DNA of 64,000 nucleotides, from NCBI RefSeq assembly GCF_001552595.1, contig NZ_BCRM01000029.1:1-64000 (forward strand), read 5' to 3'. Shown here piece after piece: positions 18,255-29,620 of the stretch. The notes under the pieces were generated by a model. That model searched no databases. It worked only from the letters and a program-made list of their open reading frames with translations, and was not told the DNA's origin. Each line of letters starts with the position of its first letter. Positions within the stretch are counted from its first letter, which is position 1. The translations under genes were made by a program, and so were the position numbers. The stretch is from Rhodococcus erythropolis NBRC 15567 (GTDB taxonomy: Bacteria > Actinomycetota > Actinomycetes > Mycobacteriales > Mycobacteriaceae).

Positions 18255-18896
18255 TTACGCGCCGCCGTCGGTGTCCCATCGTTGCAGGGCTCGGCGTGGA
18301 TCGGTGAAGGGAGCTGCATCCCCAAGGACAAGGCCTAGAAGTTCGGGGACCGTCTCACCATTGCAGTAAGGGTTCGAGGCAGCGTCCAGCAGTACTGCCG
18401 CAATGGCGGCATCGGTTGATGGGGGAACGACGAGGAACACCCATCGCGTGCGATCCAATCCGATCAACGAGATCGTATGCCTGGGATGAAAGTGGTAGCC
18501 GTCCAGCTTTACTCGCCGTTGGTGACACGAAAGCCGGTTTGTCGACGGTTCCCACTCGGCACTGTTGTAGATAACCCGCTCGATGGGCCCGGTGGCGACG
18601 AGGAGCGCCGACAGTAAAGGGCCTGCCTCTACCGCCAGATCCGCTGTGCGTGGCCACCACCCGCCATCCACGTTTCCTGGACGGCCTCTCCAATCGAGGA
18701 CCGAAAGGCGCACTCTACTAACAGAATCGATGCCTGTATGTGCCGTGTCCTGAATCAGCGTCTGCGGATCGGCGAATCTGATGGACATTGGTCCTGCTCT
18801 CGTCATCATGCACTGCAGCGCCTCATCGATGGATGAACACTTCAGCACCACGGTATGCGCAGATCGTGCTGGTATGCAGGGTCCGAAGTCATCCAT
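18255..18896 (-). CDS. DUF5994 family protein
   Basis: A 213-residue cytoplasmic protein of a family restricted to actinobacteria. The core has NVDGGWWPRTADL, GPIERVIYN, KLDGYHFHPRHTI and VFLVVPPST, aligning through its length with the second copy at 42247-42801. I chose the ATG at 18896; upstream codons do not fit the family. The copy here has an N-terminal extension of about 50 residues. Family function is unknown; its recurrence in this island suggests a stress role. Confidence 0.75.
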   Translation of the reverse strand: MDDFGPCIPARSAHTVVLKCSSIDEALQCMMTRAGPMSIRFADPQTLIQDTAHTGIDSVSRVRLSVLDWRGRPGNVDGGWWPRTADLAVEAGPLLSALLVATGPIERVIYNSAEWEPSTNRLSCHQRRVKLDGYHFHPRHTISLIGLDRTRWVFLVVPPSTDAAIAAVLLDAASNPYCNGETVPELLGLVLGDAAPFTDPRRALQRWDTDGGA

Positions 18897-19010
18897 ATCG
18901 GTGAGAGAACTGTCTTCCAGTATCGACGCCAGGTGACGACTGCGCCGCTGGCTTTCCACCCTGGCGACGGCCGCTATGAAACTCGTGGTGAATGAACATG
19001 GCCGGACGAA

Positions 19011-19021
19011 TGGTCTTTCGG
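19011..19021 (+). promoter_or_regulatory. Weak DevR-like half-site
   Basis: TGGTCTTTCGG lies in the divergent region between the DUF5994 gene and the phosphoketolase. It matches one half of the DevR/DosR consensus, but the other half is absent (9 of 15 overall). It is noted only because better boxes recur nearby. Confidence 0.2.
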
Positions 19022-19244
19022 AAAATCTCGGTGACTTCCTCCCCTTACCGCCGCGAAGAATACAGGCCAAGCTGAATCAACGCCACACGCCTCGGACTCA
19101 AAGGACTCTCATGCGCACCGTTTCGTTCAACCTCTTGGTATTCAAGGGGTTTCCGCGCCTCAAGGTGTCATCCGCCCCGAGCCGCGGGTGTCGGCAAGGG
19201 CATCGCCCCAGTACGACCACCGGTGGCATCGGCGGTGACGGCGA

Positions 19245-21644
19245 ATGACCTCGGTGTCGACAGATCTCGCGTACACAGCTGACGAGTTGGACTTGGATCT
19301 TCGGTGGTGGTCTGCAGCCAACTATTTGACGGTCGCACAGATCTATCTGCAAGAGAACGCACTTCTTCAGGAGCCGCTGCAAGTCGAACACATCAAGCCG
19401 CGACTTCTTGGGCACTGGGGCACCAGCCCTGGCTTGTCCATGATCTATGCGATTTTGAATCGTCAGATCAAGAACACTGATTCGAACTGGCTTTTGGTGA
19501 CCGGTCCTGGCCACGGAGGGCCCGCCATTGTGGCATCGATTTATCTCGAGGGCACGTACAGCCAGGTCTATCCGCGCATTTCGTCCGACAGCGCAGGCAT
19601 ACGCCTGCTGTGCCGTCAGTTCTCCACGCCCGGAGGAATACCGAGCCACGTCAGTGTTCAGACACCCGGGAGTGTGCATGAGGGAGGCGAGCTCGGATAC
19701 GCGTTGATGCACGCAGCCGGGGCTGCATTCGATCATCCAGACCTGACAGTGGCGTGCGTGATCGGCGATGGCGAGGCAGAAACTGCTCCGCTCGCCGGCT
19801 CGTGGAAGTTGCCGGCTTTCCTGAACGCACGCCGCGATGGAGCGGTGCTCCCGATACTTCATCTCAACGGGGCGAAGATTTCAGGACCGACCGTACTCGG
19901 CCGCACGGATGACGAAAATATTTCGAGGTTTCTCACGAGCCAGGGGTGGTCGCCGATCTTTGTCGAGGGCGATCAACCTGAACTTGTATTCCCCAAATTG
20001 CAAGCGGCGGTGCGTCAGTCCCACGAGGATATCCGCCGCATTCAGAAAAGCGCGCGATCCGGTCGCCCCGCCCCTGACATCATGTGGCCCGCAATCGTCC
20101 TGCGCACCCCCAAGGGGTGGACCGGCCCGCACATCGTCGACGGACACCTGATCGAAGGCACAAATCGATCACATCAAGTGCCGATCGCGCAGGTGCGAAC
20201 GAACCCGGACCACCTTCGACAGCTCGAAAAATGGATGCGCTCGTACAAGCCTGAGACATTGTTCGATGCCAACGGTTCACTCCTGAAGGAACTGAGAGAC
20301 CTTGCGCCCGAGGGGGATCTGAGGCTCGGTGCCACCCCTTATGCGAACGGTGGGCGGCTGAGTGTGCCGCTGCGGGTTCCGCCGCTCGAGGACTACGCGC
20401 TCGACATCGAATCACCCGGAACTACCCTGCACGCCACGACGAAACCACTGGGCGAGTTGATCCGTGACATCTACCGCCTCGACACCGGTGACAGTGACGG
20501 CGGGGGAACGTTCAGATTGTTCTGTCCGGATGAGACCACCAGCAACAAGCTCGGGGCCGTGTTCGAGGCAACCGATCGCTGCTGGCAACTACCCGTAGCC
20601 GACTTCGATGACAGCTTCGGATCGGACGGACGCGTAATGGAAGTACTCAGTGAACACCTCTGCGAGGGGTGGCTCGAAGGGTATCTTCTGACCGGTAGGC
20701 ACGGCATCTTCGCCAGCTATGAGGCATTCGCGATGGCGAGCGTGTCGATGCTCGTTCAACACTCGAAATGGCTTCAGCACGCAGCTGGGTTGGAGTGGAG
20801 AGAGCCTGTTTCATCACTTAATGTGCTCCTGACCAGTACATGCTGGCGAAATGATCACAACGGCTTCAGTCATCAAGGTCCTGGGGTGATAGATGCCGTC
20901 ATCCCACTTTCGCCGGAAGTGATCCGAGTATGGCTTCCCCCGGATGCGAACACACTCTTGGCTGTTTCGGAGCATTGCCTCGTGAGCCGTGACCATGTGA
21001 ACTTGATCGTGGCGGACAAGCAGGAGCATCTGCAGTACTTGACCCTCGCCGAAGCCCGGGTGCAATGCGCTGCCGGTGTCTCGGTGTGGAAGTGGGCAGG
21101 CACCGAAATTGTCGACAGTAATTACACGACCGACCCGGATGTCGTACTCGCCGCTGCAGGTGATGTCCCAACACAGGAGATTTTGGCTGCGGCTGACCTT
21201 CTCCGCCGGTGGATACCGAATCTTCGTGTGCGGGTGGTGAACGTGATCGACCTGATGGCGCTTCTCCCCCGCGAGGTGCATCCTCACGGACTTTCGGAAG
21301 CCTCGTTCATCGACATGTTCACCCGCAGCGTCGATGTGATTTTCGCCTTCCACGGATACTCACGAGCTGTACACCAGTTACTGCACGGCCGTACCGGCGC
21401 CGAAAGGTTCCACGTCCGCGGGTACAACGAACAAGGCACTACGACAACGCCGTTCGACATGGTTGTCCTCAACGAAATGAGCCGGTACCACCTCGTTCTC
21501 GAAGCTCTACGCCGGGCGCGCCGCGTCACCGATCACAGTATCGAGCTCTCCGCATACTGCACATCGCAACTGGATCGGCACAAGCAGTACATCGTCGAGC
21601 ATTTCGAAGACATGCCGGAGGTCCGGGATTGGGTGTGGAGTTGA
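19245..21644 (+). CDS. xfp: Phosphoketolase
   Basis: A 799-residue thiamine-diphosphate enzyme of the usual family length. It splits xylulose-5-phosphate and/or fructose-6-phosphate with phosphate to acetyl-phosphate and an aldose phosphate. Signatures include LGHWGTSPGLSMIYA, the VTGPGHGGP loop, EGGELGYAL and the ThdP-binding GDGEAETAPLAGSWK. It offers acetyl-phosphate and ATP without NADH production, suiting oxygen-limited metabolism, and it lies in a DevR-type island with alcohol dehydrogenases. It is convergent with devS. Confidence 0.96.
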   Translation: MTSVSTDLAYTADELDLDLRWWSAANYLTVAQIYLQENALLQEPLQVEHIKPRLLGHWGTSPGLSMIYAILNRQIKNTDSNWLLVTGPGHGGPAIVASIYLEGTYSQVYPRISSDSAGIRLLCRQFSTPGGIPSHVSVQTPGSVHEGGELGYALMHAAGAAFDHPDLTVACVIGDGEAETAPLAGSWKLPAFLNARRDGAVLPILHLNGAKISGPTVLGRTDDENISRFLTSQGWSPIFVEGDQPELVFPKLQAAVRQSHEDIRRIQKSARSGRPAPDIMWPAIVLRTPKGWTGPHIVDGHLIEGTNRSHQVPIAQVRTNPDHLRQLEKWMRSYKPETLFDANGSLLKELRDLAPEGDLRLGATPYANGGRLSVPLRVPPLEDYALDIESPGTTLHATTKPLGELIRDIYRLDTGDSDGGGTFRLFCPDETTSNKLGAVFEATDRCWQLPVADFDDSFGSDGRVMEVLSEHLCEGWLEGYLLTGRHGIFASYEAFAMASVSMLVQHSKWLQHAAGLEWREPVSSLNVLLTSTCWRNDHNGFSHQGPGVIDAVIPLSPEVIRVWLPPDANTLLAVSEHCLVSRDHVNLIVADKQEHLQYLTLAEARVQCAAGVSVWKWAGTEIVDSNYTTDPDVVLAAAGDVPTQEILAAADLLRRWIPNLRVRVVNVIDLMALLPREVHPHGLSEASFIDMFTRSVDVIFAFHGYSRAVHQLLHGRTGAERFHVRGYNEQGTTTTPFDMVVLNEMSRYHLVLEALRRARRVTDHSIELSAYCTSQLDRHKQYIVEHFEDMPEVRDWVWS

Positions 21645-21827
21645 CCGATCGTTTAGCGCTGATCGACGTGTCGGCGACGCTCCTCGACGGAACCGCTCGG
21701 AGCAATCCGGATTCGGGTACTCACACCACCAATGCGGGTGCTCGAAGTTGGGTGCGGCGGCGGGTAGCCCGATCTGTACGTGTTTCTACCGAATCGAGGC
21801 CGGTAGTAGTTGGTCACGCAGTGCCGA

Positions 21828-24157
<2,330 letters not shown>

Positions 24158-24234
24158 AACTGTTCTCCTCTTCCCGCCCCTCACCAGCCTACGGATCTCT
24201 CACCGGCGATCGGCGCCCTGAAGCTGAATATTCG

Positions 24235-24249
24235 AGGTCTTTCGTCACT
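24235..24249 (-). promoter_or_regulatory. DevR-like box upstream of devR
   Basis: AGGTCTTTCGTCACT matches 11 of 15 positions of the mycobacterial DosR core GGGACTTTCGGCCCT. It lies about 77 bases upstream of the devR start. Confidence 0.4.
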
Positions 24250-24354
24250 TGTTCCGCCTCCAACCTCAGTGCTTCGAACAGACGATGCACCGACAGACCC
24301 TTGCGACGACGTACGAAAACAACTAAGGCACTCTGGGACAACAGCGACTGCTGA

Positions 24355-24369
24355 TGGCCGTTCGGCCCT
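24355..24369 (+). promoter_or_regulatory. DevR-like box upstream of the 24444 gene
   Basis: TGGCCGTTCGGCCCT matches 12 of 15 core positions. It shares the 3' flank TTCGGCCCTAC with the box at 28610. It lies about 75 bases upstream of the 24444 start and also within the divergent devR region. Confidence 0.5.
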
Positions 24370-24443
24370 ACCTGACCGTTCGATCAACCGAGCATCCTTG
24401 GCGGGTAATTGAATTCCCCTCTTCACTCGTAAAGGAAAGTTCG

Positions 24444-24740
24444 ATGCACATGACGCACACCGTGACCCGATCGGCGAAGGAAAGAAGCCCCATGGCTTCG
24501 CGAGTCGTCGAAGAGGAGGCGACTGCAGATCCATACGGCCCCCGTCGTGCAGTGACGGTCGCACGGTTGGCGTTGGAGTTCGCGGGGCAGTTCTCGGTAG
24601 AAGGAGTGGAAATCGTCCTCGACGGGTGCATTCTCGACCTTTCCTGGGTGTCTTACGCAGCGATGCCCGAGTTGAGTGAACGGTTGGCCCGTCAACGCAT
24701 CTCGAGCTACTGCCACAGCAAGAACAGAGGATTCAGGTAA
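24444..24740 (+). CDS. Small protein, three-helix-bundle dimerisation type
   Basis: A 98-residue protein whose C-terminal two-thirds (VARLALEFAGQF and PELSERLARQRI) resembles the small three-helix-bundle dimerisation proteins common in mycobacterial stress loci. AAGGAAAG precedes the ATG by about six bases. It is divergent from devR and has a good DevR-like box upstream, so it is a probable regulon member. The molecular function is unknown. Confidence 0.6.
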   Translation: MHMTHTVTRSAKERSPMASRVVEEEATADPYGPRRAVTVARLALEFAGQFSVEGVEIVLDGCILDLSWVSYAAMPELSERLARQRISSYCHSKNRGFR

Positions 24741-24993
24741 CGCCGATGGCCCGGTCCATGAATTCACCTGCAGCAGCATGAGCACGGATGATGGTGTCGG
24801 CGACAATGCAAACTCGCCGGACAGCTTCATGGCCGTCGCGATCTGCTCGGCTTGGCCCGGATCTGTCGCGACAGCGCCTCCCGCGAATTAGGCTGGCGCT
24901 GAGGACTCTCCAAGAATCGGTCGATACGTTGGCTCGAAGCCGAGCGCCAGACGGTCAGTTTCTTCGTCTTTGCACGACAATGGGAGGTCGATG
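24741..24993. other. Short intergenic stretch
   Basis: No firm gene. A near-palindrome ATGGCCCGGTCCAT lies at about 24748-24761. A weak 36-codon frame begins at the ATG near 24779 but has no support. Confidence 0.3.
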
Positions 24994-25494
24994 ATGGGTT
25001 TGACGACGATCGGCGGGCTTCCTGTACACCCGCTTCTTGTTCACCTCGTGGTTGTGCTGGTGCCGGTTTCAGCGCTGTTGTTGGTGTGTGCGGTGTGTTG
25101 GCCTGCCGCGCGGCTTCGTTTGGGGTTGGCACCGACGTTGATCGCGTTGATCACGATGGTTGCGGTACCTGTGACCACCGATGCCGGTGAATGGCTCGAG
25201 AAGCAGGTGCCGCGAGATCCGTTGGTCCAGGCGCATTCCGAACTCGGTGATCAGATGTTGTTCTGGTCTATCGGGGTGTTCGTATTCGCCGCGGTGTGGT
25301 GGGTCGTGCATTCGACACGATTCGCTCGGTGGCGAGCAGATCGCCTCGAGTCGTCGGGTTCGCCGAACGTGTGGCGCGCCGTCGTCGTCGTGGTGGCGGT
25401 TCTGTCCGTGTTTGTCGCTGCCGGTTCGATAGTGCAGGTGTACCGGATCGGTGAGAGCGGAGCAAAAGCAGTGTGGAGCGACCAACTCGGATAG
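24994..25494 (+). CDS. DUF2231 four-helix membrane protein
   Basis: A 166-residue membrane protein beginning MGLTTIGGLPVHPLLVH, with GGGAGG six bases upstream of this ATG (another ATG is one codon earlier). It has four hydrophobic helices and the histidines of HPLLVH and AHSELGD. It is a clear paralogue of the protein at 11904-12401. It appears to head a transcript with the thioesterase and the VIT1-type transporter. Confidence 0.85.
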   Translation: MGLTTIGGLPVHPLLVHLVVVLVPVSALLLVCAVCWPAARLRLGLAPTLIALITMVAVPVTTDAGEWLEKQVPRDPLVQAHSELGDQMLFWSIGVFVFAAVWWVVHSTRFARWRADRLESSGSPNVWRAVVVVVAVLSVFVAAGSIVQVYRIGESGAKAVWSDQLG

Positions 25495-25534
25495 AGGACC
25501 ATCCGGGGGCAGACAACGAAAAGAGCGCTACTTC

Positions 25535-26326
25535 ATGACACTTCCCCGATCGCGAACGTCCGCCAATCGCAGTGGATCGATACTCGATCCACTCCCGTCG
25601 CGCCCTGCCGAGGGCGCGGTCTTCAGTAATTCGTGGCCCGTTCGTACGGGCGATATCCATCCGGATCGGAGCCTGCGACTCGACGCAGTAGCTCGGTACC
25701 TGCAAGATCTGGGTTTCGACAACCTCGAAGCCAACGGCGCAGCGCAGACCCACCCACTCTGGGTAGTTCGTCGAACGGTCATCGACGTAGTCAGGCCGAT
25801 CATCTGGCCCGACACAGTACATCTACACCGGTGGTGTTCGGCCCTCTCGAGCCGCTGGTGCACCATGCGGGTGAGGATCGAATCAGACGGTGGAGGGCTG
25901 ATCGAAACCGAAGGATTCTGGATCAACATCAACCCACAGAACGGTATGCCTTCTCGGATCAGCGATGACTTCCTGGCGCCGCTGACGACGACAACCGACG
26001 AACATCGACTCACCTGGCGACAATGGATCACCGACCCGGCACCCAACACCGAGGGCGATGAATTCCCTTTACGACCAAGCGATATCGATCCATTCGATCA
26101 CGTCAACAACGCCGTATACTGGCAGCCGGTCGAATCGGTGATGCGCATGCATACCCGTCTGCGAGCAGAGCCGTATCGGGCTGTCCTCGAATACATCAAG
26201 CCCATAATCGTCGACGAGGCAGTCGAGATCCGAAGTGTGCACGACACCGAAACCAGCACTGCCTGGTTCGTGTGCGGCGACGAGACCCGCGCCAGCGCGC
26301 ACTTCACGAAACGCCCACGATCATGA
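25535..26326 (+). CDS. Acyl-ACP thioesterase-like hotdog protein
   Basis: A 263-residue double-hotdog protein of the acyl-ACP thioesterase family. The N-terminal hotdog has VRTGDIHPDRSLRLDAVARYLQD and WVVRRTVIDV; the second contains SDIDPFDHVNNAVYWQPVE, with the Asn-His motif typical of the family. It would hydrolyse acyl-ACP or acyl-CoA esters to free fatty acids. The ATG at 25535 lies 40 bases after the DUF2231 gene, and its stop overlaps the next ATG (ATGA). Confidence 0.85.
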   Translation: MTLPRSRTSANRSGSILDPLPSRPAEGAVFSNSWPVRTGDIHPDRSLRLDAVARYLQDLGFDNLEANGAAQTHPLWVVRRTVIDVVRPIIWPDTVHLHRWCSALSSRWCTMRVRIESDGGGLIETEGFWININPQNGMPSRISDDFLAPLTTTTDEHRLTWRQWITDPAPNTEGDEFPLRPSDIDPFDHVNNAVYWQPVESVMRMHTRLRAEPYRAVLEYIKPIIVDEAVEIRSVHDTETSTAWFVCGDETRASAHFTKRPRS

Positions 26327-27087
26327 CGGCCTCACCCCACCCCGCGAACCCGGACAGACCTGACGACGACAGTGAAGGCTCTCAACCGGCCCACGACGAA
26401 CCGCACACCAGTGGCGTGTCCTCACGGCTGAACTGGCTACGCGCAGGCGTACTCGGCGCCAACGACGGCATCGTCTCCGTCGCAGGCCTCGTCGTCGGAG
26501 TCGCTGCCCTCTCCACCGATCGCGGCCCGATCCTGACCGCCGGAGTCGCAGGCCTCGTCGCCGGCGCGGTATCGATGGCACTCGGCGAATACGTCTCGGT
26601 AAGCACCCAACGCGACACCGAACGCGCACTGCTGGCCACAGAACGCCACGAACTCGAACACACCCCGGACGCCGAACTCGACGAATTGATCGCGATGTAC
26701 CAGAACAAAGGCCTGAGCGAAGAAACCGCCCGCCGGGTCGCGGAGGAATTGACTGCTCACGATGCCTTCGCCGCGCACGTCGACATCGAACTCGGAATCG
26801 ACCCTGATGCATTGGCCAACCCGATCTCGGCGGCACTGTCATCAGCCATATCGTTCACCGTCGGAGCGATGCTGCCCTTGATCGCGATCCTCGCCCCACC
26901 GCCCGGGGTGCGGGTGCCGGTGACGTTCGTCGCTGTTCTGCTTGCGTTGGCTCTGACCGGCGCAGTCAGTGCACAGTTGGGCGGCGCCAGTCGCCGCCGC
27001 GCGGTGGTTCGCGTGGTCGTGGGAGGGGCCCTGGCAATGATCATCACCTACGCCGTCGGCCAGTTACTCGGAGTGGCAGGGGTCTGA
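26323..27087 (+). CDS. VIT1/CCC1-family Fe/Mn transporter
   Basis: A 254-residue membrane protein with five helices. The VIT1 signature is visible: WLRAGVLGANDGIVSVAGLVVGV, then GAVSMALGEYVSVSTQRD and a cytoplasmic loop rich in Glu. These proteins export iron or manganese from the cytosol. Translation is coupled to the thioesterase. In a dormancy setting it may manage iron released from Fe-S proteins. Confidence 0.93.
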   Translation: MTASPHPANPDRPDDDSEGSQPAHDEPHTSGVSSRLNWLRAGVLGANDGIVSVAGLVVGVAALSTDRGPILTAGVAGLVAGAVSMALGEYVSVSTQRDTERALLATERHELEHTPDAELDELIAMYQNKGLSEETARRVAEELTAHDAFAAHVDIELGIDPDALANPISAALSSAISFTVGAMLPLIAILAPPPGVRVPVTFVAVLLALALTGAVSAQLGGASRRRAVVRVVVGGALAMIITYAVGQLLGVAGV

Positions 27088-27205
27088 CAGCATTCCGACC
27101 CCGACCGTTGTCGTCGAGGTGGTGTGTGGCCTGTGGAACACCTCTCCGAAACGCGCACCGATCACCTGGTCAGCAGAGCGCCAGCCCGAACCGGCTTCGC
27201 CATCA

Positions 27206-28216
27206 TCAGAATTCGAATACCAGACGCGCGGTGACACGGCCGGCGAGAATGTCGTCGAAGCATTCGTTGACGTCGTCGAGTTTGCGCGAAACTGCAGATA
27301 CGGTGGTTTTTCCGGCGGCATGAAGCTCGAACACCTCGCGCAGATCCTCACGTGTGCCGACTATCGATCCCAGAACGGAGATACCCCCGACGACGGTGTC
27401 GAAGATCGGAATCGGAAACACACCATGCGCAGGCATCGAGACACAGACCAGTCGGCCTCCGCGCCGAAGTGAGCGGAACGCTTGGTCGAAGACGCTCGGA
27501 ACGACCGCCAACACGATCGCGACATCCGCACCGCCAAGCTTCTGGATCGCTTCGACGGGGTCTTCGGTCAGTGAGTTGACAGTGTGGTCCGCCCCCAATG
27601 TTGCGGCGAGCTCGAGCTTGTCGTCCTCGATGTCGATCGCGGTGACAAAACCTCCGGCGATCCTGGCGTATTGAACTGCCATGTGCCCCAACCCGCCGAC
27701 ACCGAAGATCGCGACACGTTGCGCCGGCCTCACCCCACCGACCTTGACCGCCTTGTACGTGGTCACACCCGCGCAGGTGAGCGGGGCAGCATCGAACGAC
27801 GAGATCGAATCGGGAACACGAACTACGTACTGTGCTTGCGCCACAGCATATTCGGCGTAAGCACCGTCGATGGAGTATCCGCTGTTCTGCTGCTTCTCGC
27901 ACAGTGTCTCCCATCCGGAGACACAGTGGTCGCACTCACCGCACGCGGAACCGAGCCATGCGATCGCGACACGTTGACCGATACGATCGTGGGAAACGTT
28001 CTCTCCTGCCGCTTCGATCACTCCGATACCTTCGTGACCGGGCACGAAGGGGACGGTGGGTTTGGCAGGCCAGTCGCCCTTCGCTGCGTGTATATCGGTG
28101 TGGCACAGGCCGCAGGCTTCGATCTTGATCAGAACTTGGTCCGGTCCAGGCGTTGGGATCGCAATGTCCTGGACGATCAGGAGTGCTCCGAACTCTGTCA
28201 CTACTGCTGCTCTCAT
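27206..28216 (-). CDS. Zinc-dependent alcohol dehydrogenase, AdhP type
   Basis: A 336-residue medium-chain dehydrogenase. The catalytic zinc ligands are in ACGLCHTDIH and PGHEGIG, the structural zinc cysteines in CGECDHCVSGWETLC, and the NAD-binding turn is GVGGLGHMAVQ. I chose the ATG at 28216 because GAGG lies nine bases upstream; an ATG at 28225 has no spacing. It would interconvert ethanol and acetaldehyde, disposing of NADH when respiration slows. A DevR-like box lies about 115 bases upstream. Confidence 0.94.
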   Translation of the reverse strand: MRAAVVTEFGALLIVQDIAIPTPGPDQVLIKIEACGLCHTDIHAAKGDWPAKPTVPFVPGHEGIGVIEAAGENVSHDRIGQRVAIAWLGSACGECDHCVSGWETLCEKQQNSGYSIDGAYAEYAVAQAQYVVRVPDSISSFDAAPLTCAGVTTYKAVKVGGVRPAQRVAIFGVGGLGHMAVQYARIAGGFVTAIDIEDDKLELAATLGADHTVNSLTEDPVEAIQKLGGADVAIVLAVVPSVFDQAFRSLRRGGRLVCVSMPAHGVFPIPIFDTVVGGISVLGSIVGTREDLREVFELHAAGKTTVSAVSRKLDDVNECFDDILAGRVTARLVFEF

Positions 28217-28609
28217 CGCGATCATCCTCAGATTGGGGTGGACTCGAAAAGCCGACAGCCGATCTCGGCGCCGCACCTACTGATGCTCCCGCGACCAAGG
28301 ACAGCTCAAGTAGGGTCAGAGGTCACCCCAGCAGGTCGAAGGGCCCCGAATGCTGAACACCCCAAAAAAGTTCGGGCCCGTGATTTCCTGCAGTCATGGC
28401 CGCCCACTACCTATGATTCCCATTTCCGCACTGTCTATCGTCGAATCTCTCGCTGGAATCGCCTCAGCAGAGCACTGGCATCACTGTAAGTGCGATGAGG
28501 TGCACTGCCGCTTCGGCGGTGCGGCCATGCGTGTTGCCACTGGTGCGGCGGTGCCGACACCGGTGTTTCACCGGAACCGCTGTGCAATTCCGGGCGTATG
28601 GGTCCATGG
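28217..28609. other. Intergenic region upstream of adh
   Basis: It holds the adh promoter region and the box at 28333. A plus-strand open frame from 28350 lacks coding character and is not called. Confidence 0.4.
28333..28350 (-). promoter_or_regulatory. DevR-like box upstream of adh
   Basis: On the minus strand the site reads TTCGGGGCCCTTCGACC, matching 12 of 14 bases of the extended mycobacterial box TTCGGGGACTTTCG. It lies in front of the zinc alcohol dehydrogenase. Confidence 0.5.
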
Positions 28610-28624
28610 CGGTCTTTCGGCCCT
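28610..28624 (+). promoter_or_regulatory. Strongest DevR-like box
   Basis: CGGTCTTTCGGCCCT matches 13 of 15 positions of the DosR core and is followed by AC, as at 24355. It lies 86 bases upstream of the small open frame at 28711 and about 415 bases upstream of the VOC gene. Confidence 0.6.
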
Positions 28625-28710
28625 ACTCGACTTAAGCAGCAACCGAGCACACTGGACGAACACGGCGGTCACGCGATGAACGACGACAGAACGGCGATGA
28701 GGAATCCCGG

Positions 28711-28845
28711 ATGGACATCTCCCACACCCTCCGTTGGCGTGCGAGCGCCCATGCCATGCAACACAATCCGTTTACCCACGCGCTGGCCCACCTTGCGAAG
28801 GCGCTCACCGGTGTCTGCGATCGCGAGATCGCTGGGTTGCGGTGA
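28711..28845 (+). CDS. Candidate small protein under a DevR-like box
   Basis: A 44-codon frame beginning MDISHTLRWRASAHAMQHNP, with AGGA eight bases upstream and mostly G/C third positions. It is rich in His and Ala. I recognise no family. It is included because the best DevR-like box in the window lies just upstream and no other gene starts before 29041. It may instead be the leader of a longer transcript. Confidence 0.35.
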   Translation: MDISHTLRWRASAHAMQHNPFTHALAHLAKALTGVCDREIAGLR

Positions 28846-29040
28846 GCGCCGTCGCGGAGCGGAAGCGCGGCAGTCCATTTGGTGTTTATCCGAAAAACAT
28901 TGAGCCACAATTTTTCCGGTCACCGTTGGCGGAGCAAAGAATCTGTGTTCACGTCCTCGGGTGCGAGACGAGGGAAGGTTCACACAGGACGGTGGCCCGC
29001 AGTTGCCGCTGGTGGATCATGTCCGAGAAAGGGGACCGAG

Positions 29041-29442
29041 ATGAAGGTGTCGTCGTCGATGATGCATGTACGCGACTTGGATCGTTCTGTGCAGTTCTAT
29101 CGTGATGTGTTCTCCTGCACTACGGGCCTGCGCACGCCGGACTCGGCGTTGCTCCTGACCCCTGACGGATTTCAGATCTACATGCACGCGAAGTCTGCAT
29201 TTCGTCCCGTCGACGCCGGCGTCACTGGAGTCCTCTACATCATGTGGTCCACCGACAGTGAAGGCGAGTTCACACAGATAGCGGAACGGATGCGCATGCA
29301 CGACGCGTCGGCATCAGTCTCGACGTCCGACGGGCTGACGCTTCTCGACGGACGCGACCCGGACGGAATCAGAATCGTCATCGCATATCCGAGCCCGACG
29401 CAGTTCCCGCGCGAGGTGATCGCTGCCCGCTTCCGCGGGTAA
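29041..29442 (+). CDS. VOC/glyoxalase-fold protein
   Basis: A 133-residue single VOC domain: MMHVRDLDRSVQFYRDVF at the start, a central YIMWSTDSEGEF strand-helix and the end LLDGRDPDGIRIVIA. Such proteins are metal-dependent lyases, dioxygenases or binding proteins. The ATG at 29041 follows AAGGGGA by about six bases; longer upstream reading is not needed. The substrate is unknown. Confidence 0.85.
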   Translation: MKVSSSMMHVRDLDRSVQFYRDVFSCTTGLRTPDSALLLTPDGFQIYMHAKSAFRPVDAGVTGVLYIMWSTDSEGEFTQIAERMRMHDASASVSTSDGLTLLDGRDPDGIRIVIAYPSPTQFPREVIAARFRG

Positions 29443-29620
29443 CCACCCTTGCATGATTCGCAACCGGAAAGCTGTCGACACCGCCACTGGCCGGTCAATT
29501 GCCATAGATGGTGGTGGGCCAGCGATGAGTCTGCAGGGCACTCTCTCTGACGGCGCCCTGCCTGTTAGGTCGTCTCGTCGACAGGTTCGAGGGCCGTACC
29601 AGCTGAGCAGCGGGCTCGAT

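Noticed and set aside
18697..18711. AGGACCGAAAGG motif like the DevR box at 42046
   Set aside because: It lies inside the DUF5994 coding sequence where those bases encode the protein; chance is the simpler explanation.
19011..19021. DevR half-site as evidence for phosphoketolase control
   Set aside because: Only one half matches (9 of 15), so it was kept as a weak feature and not counted in the regulon argument.
24748..24761. Near-palindrome ATGGCCCGGTCCAT as an operator
   Set aside because: One mismatched pair, no second copy and no suitable distance to a start.
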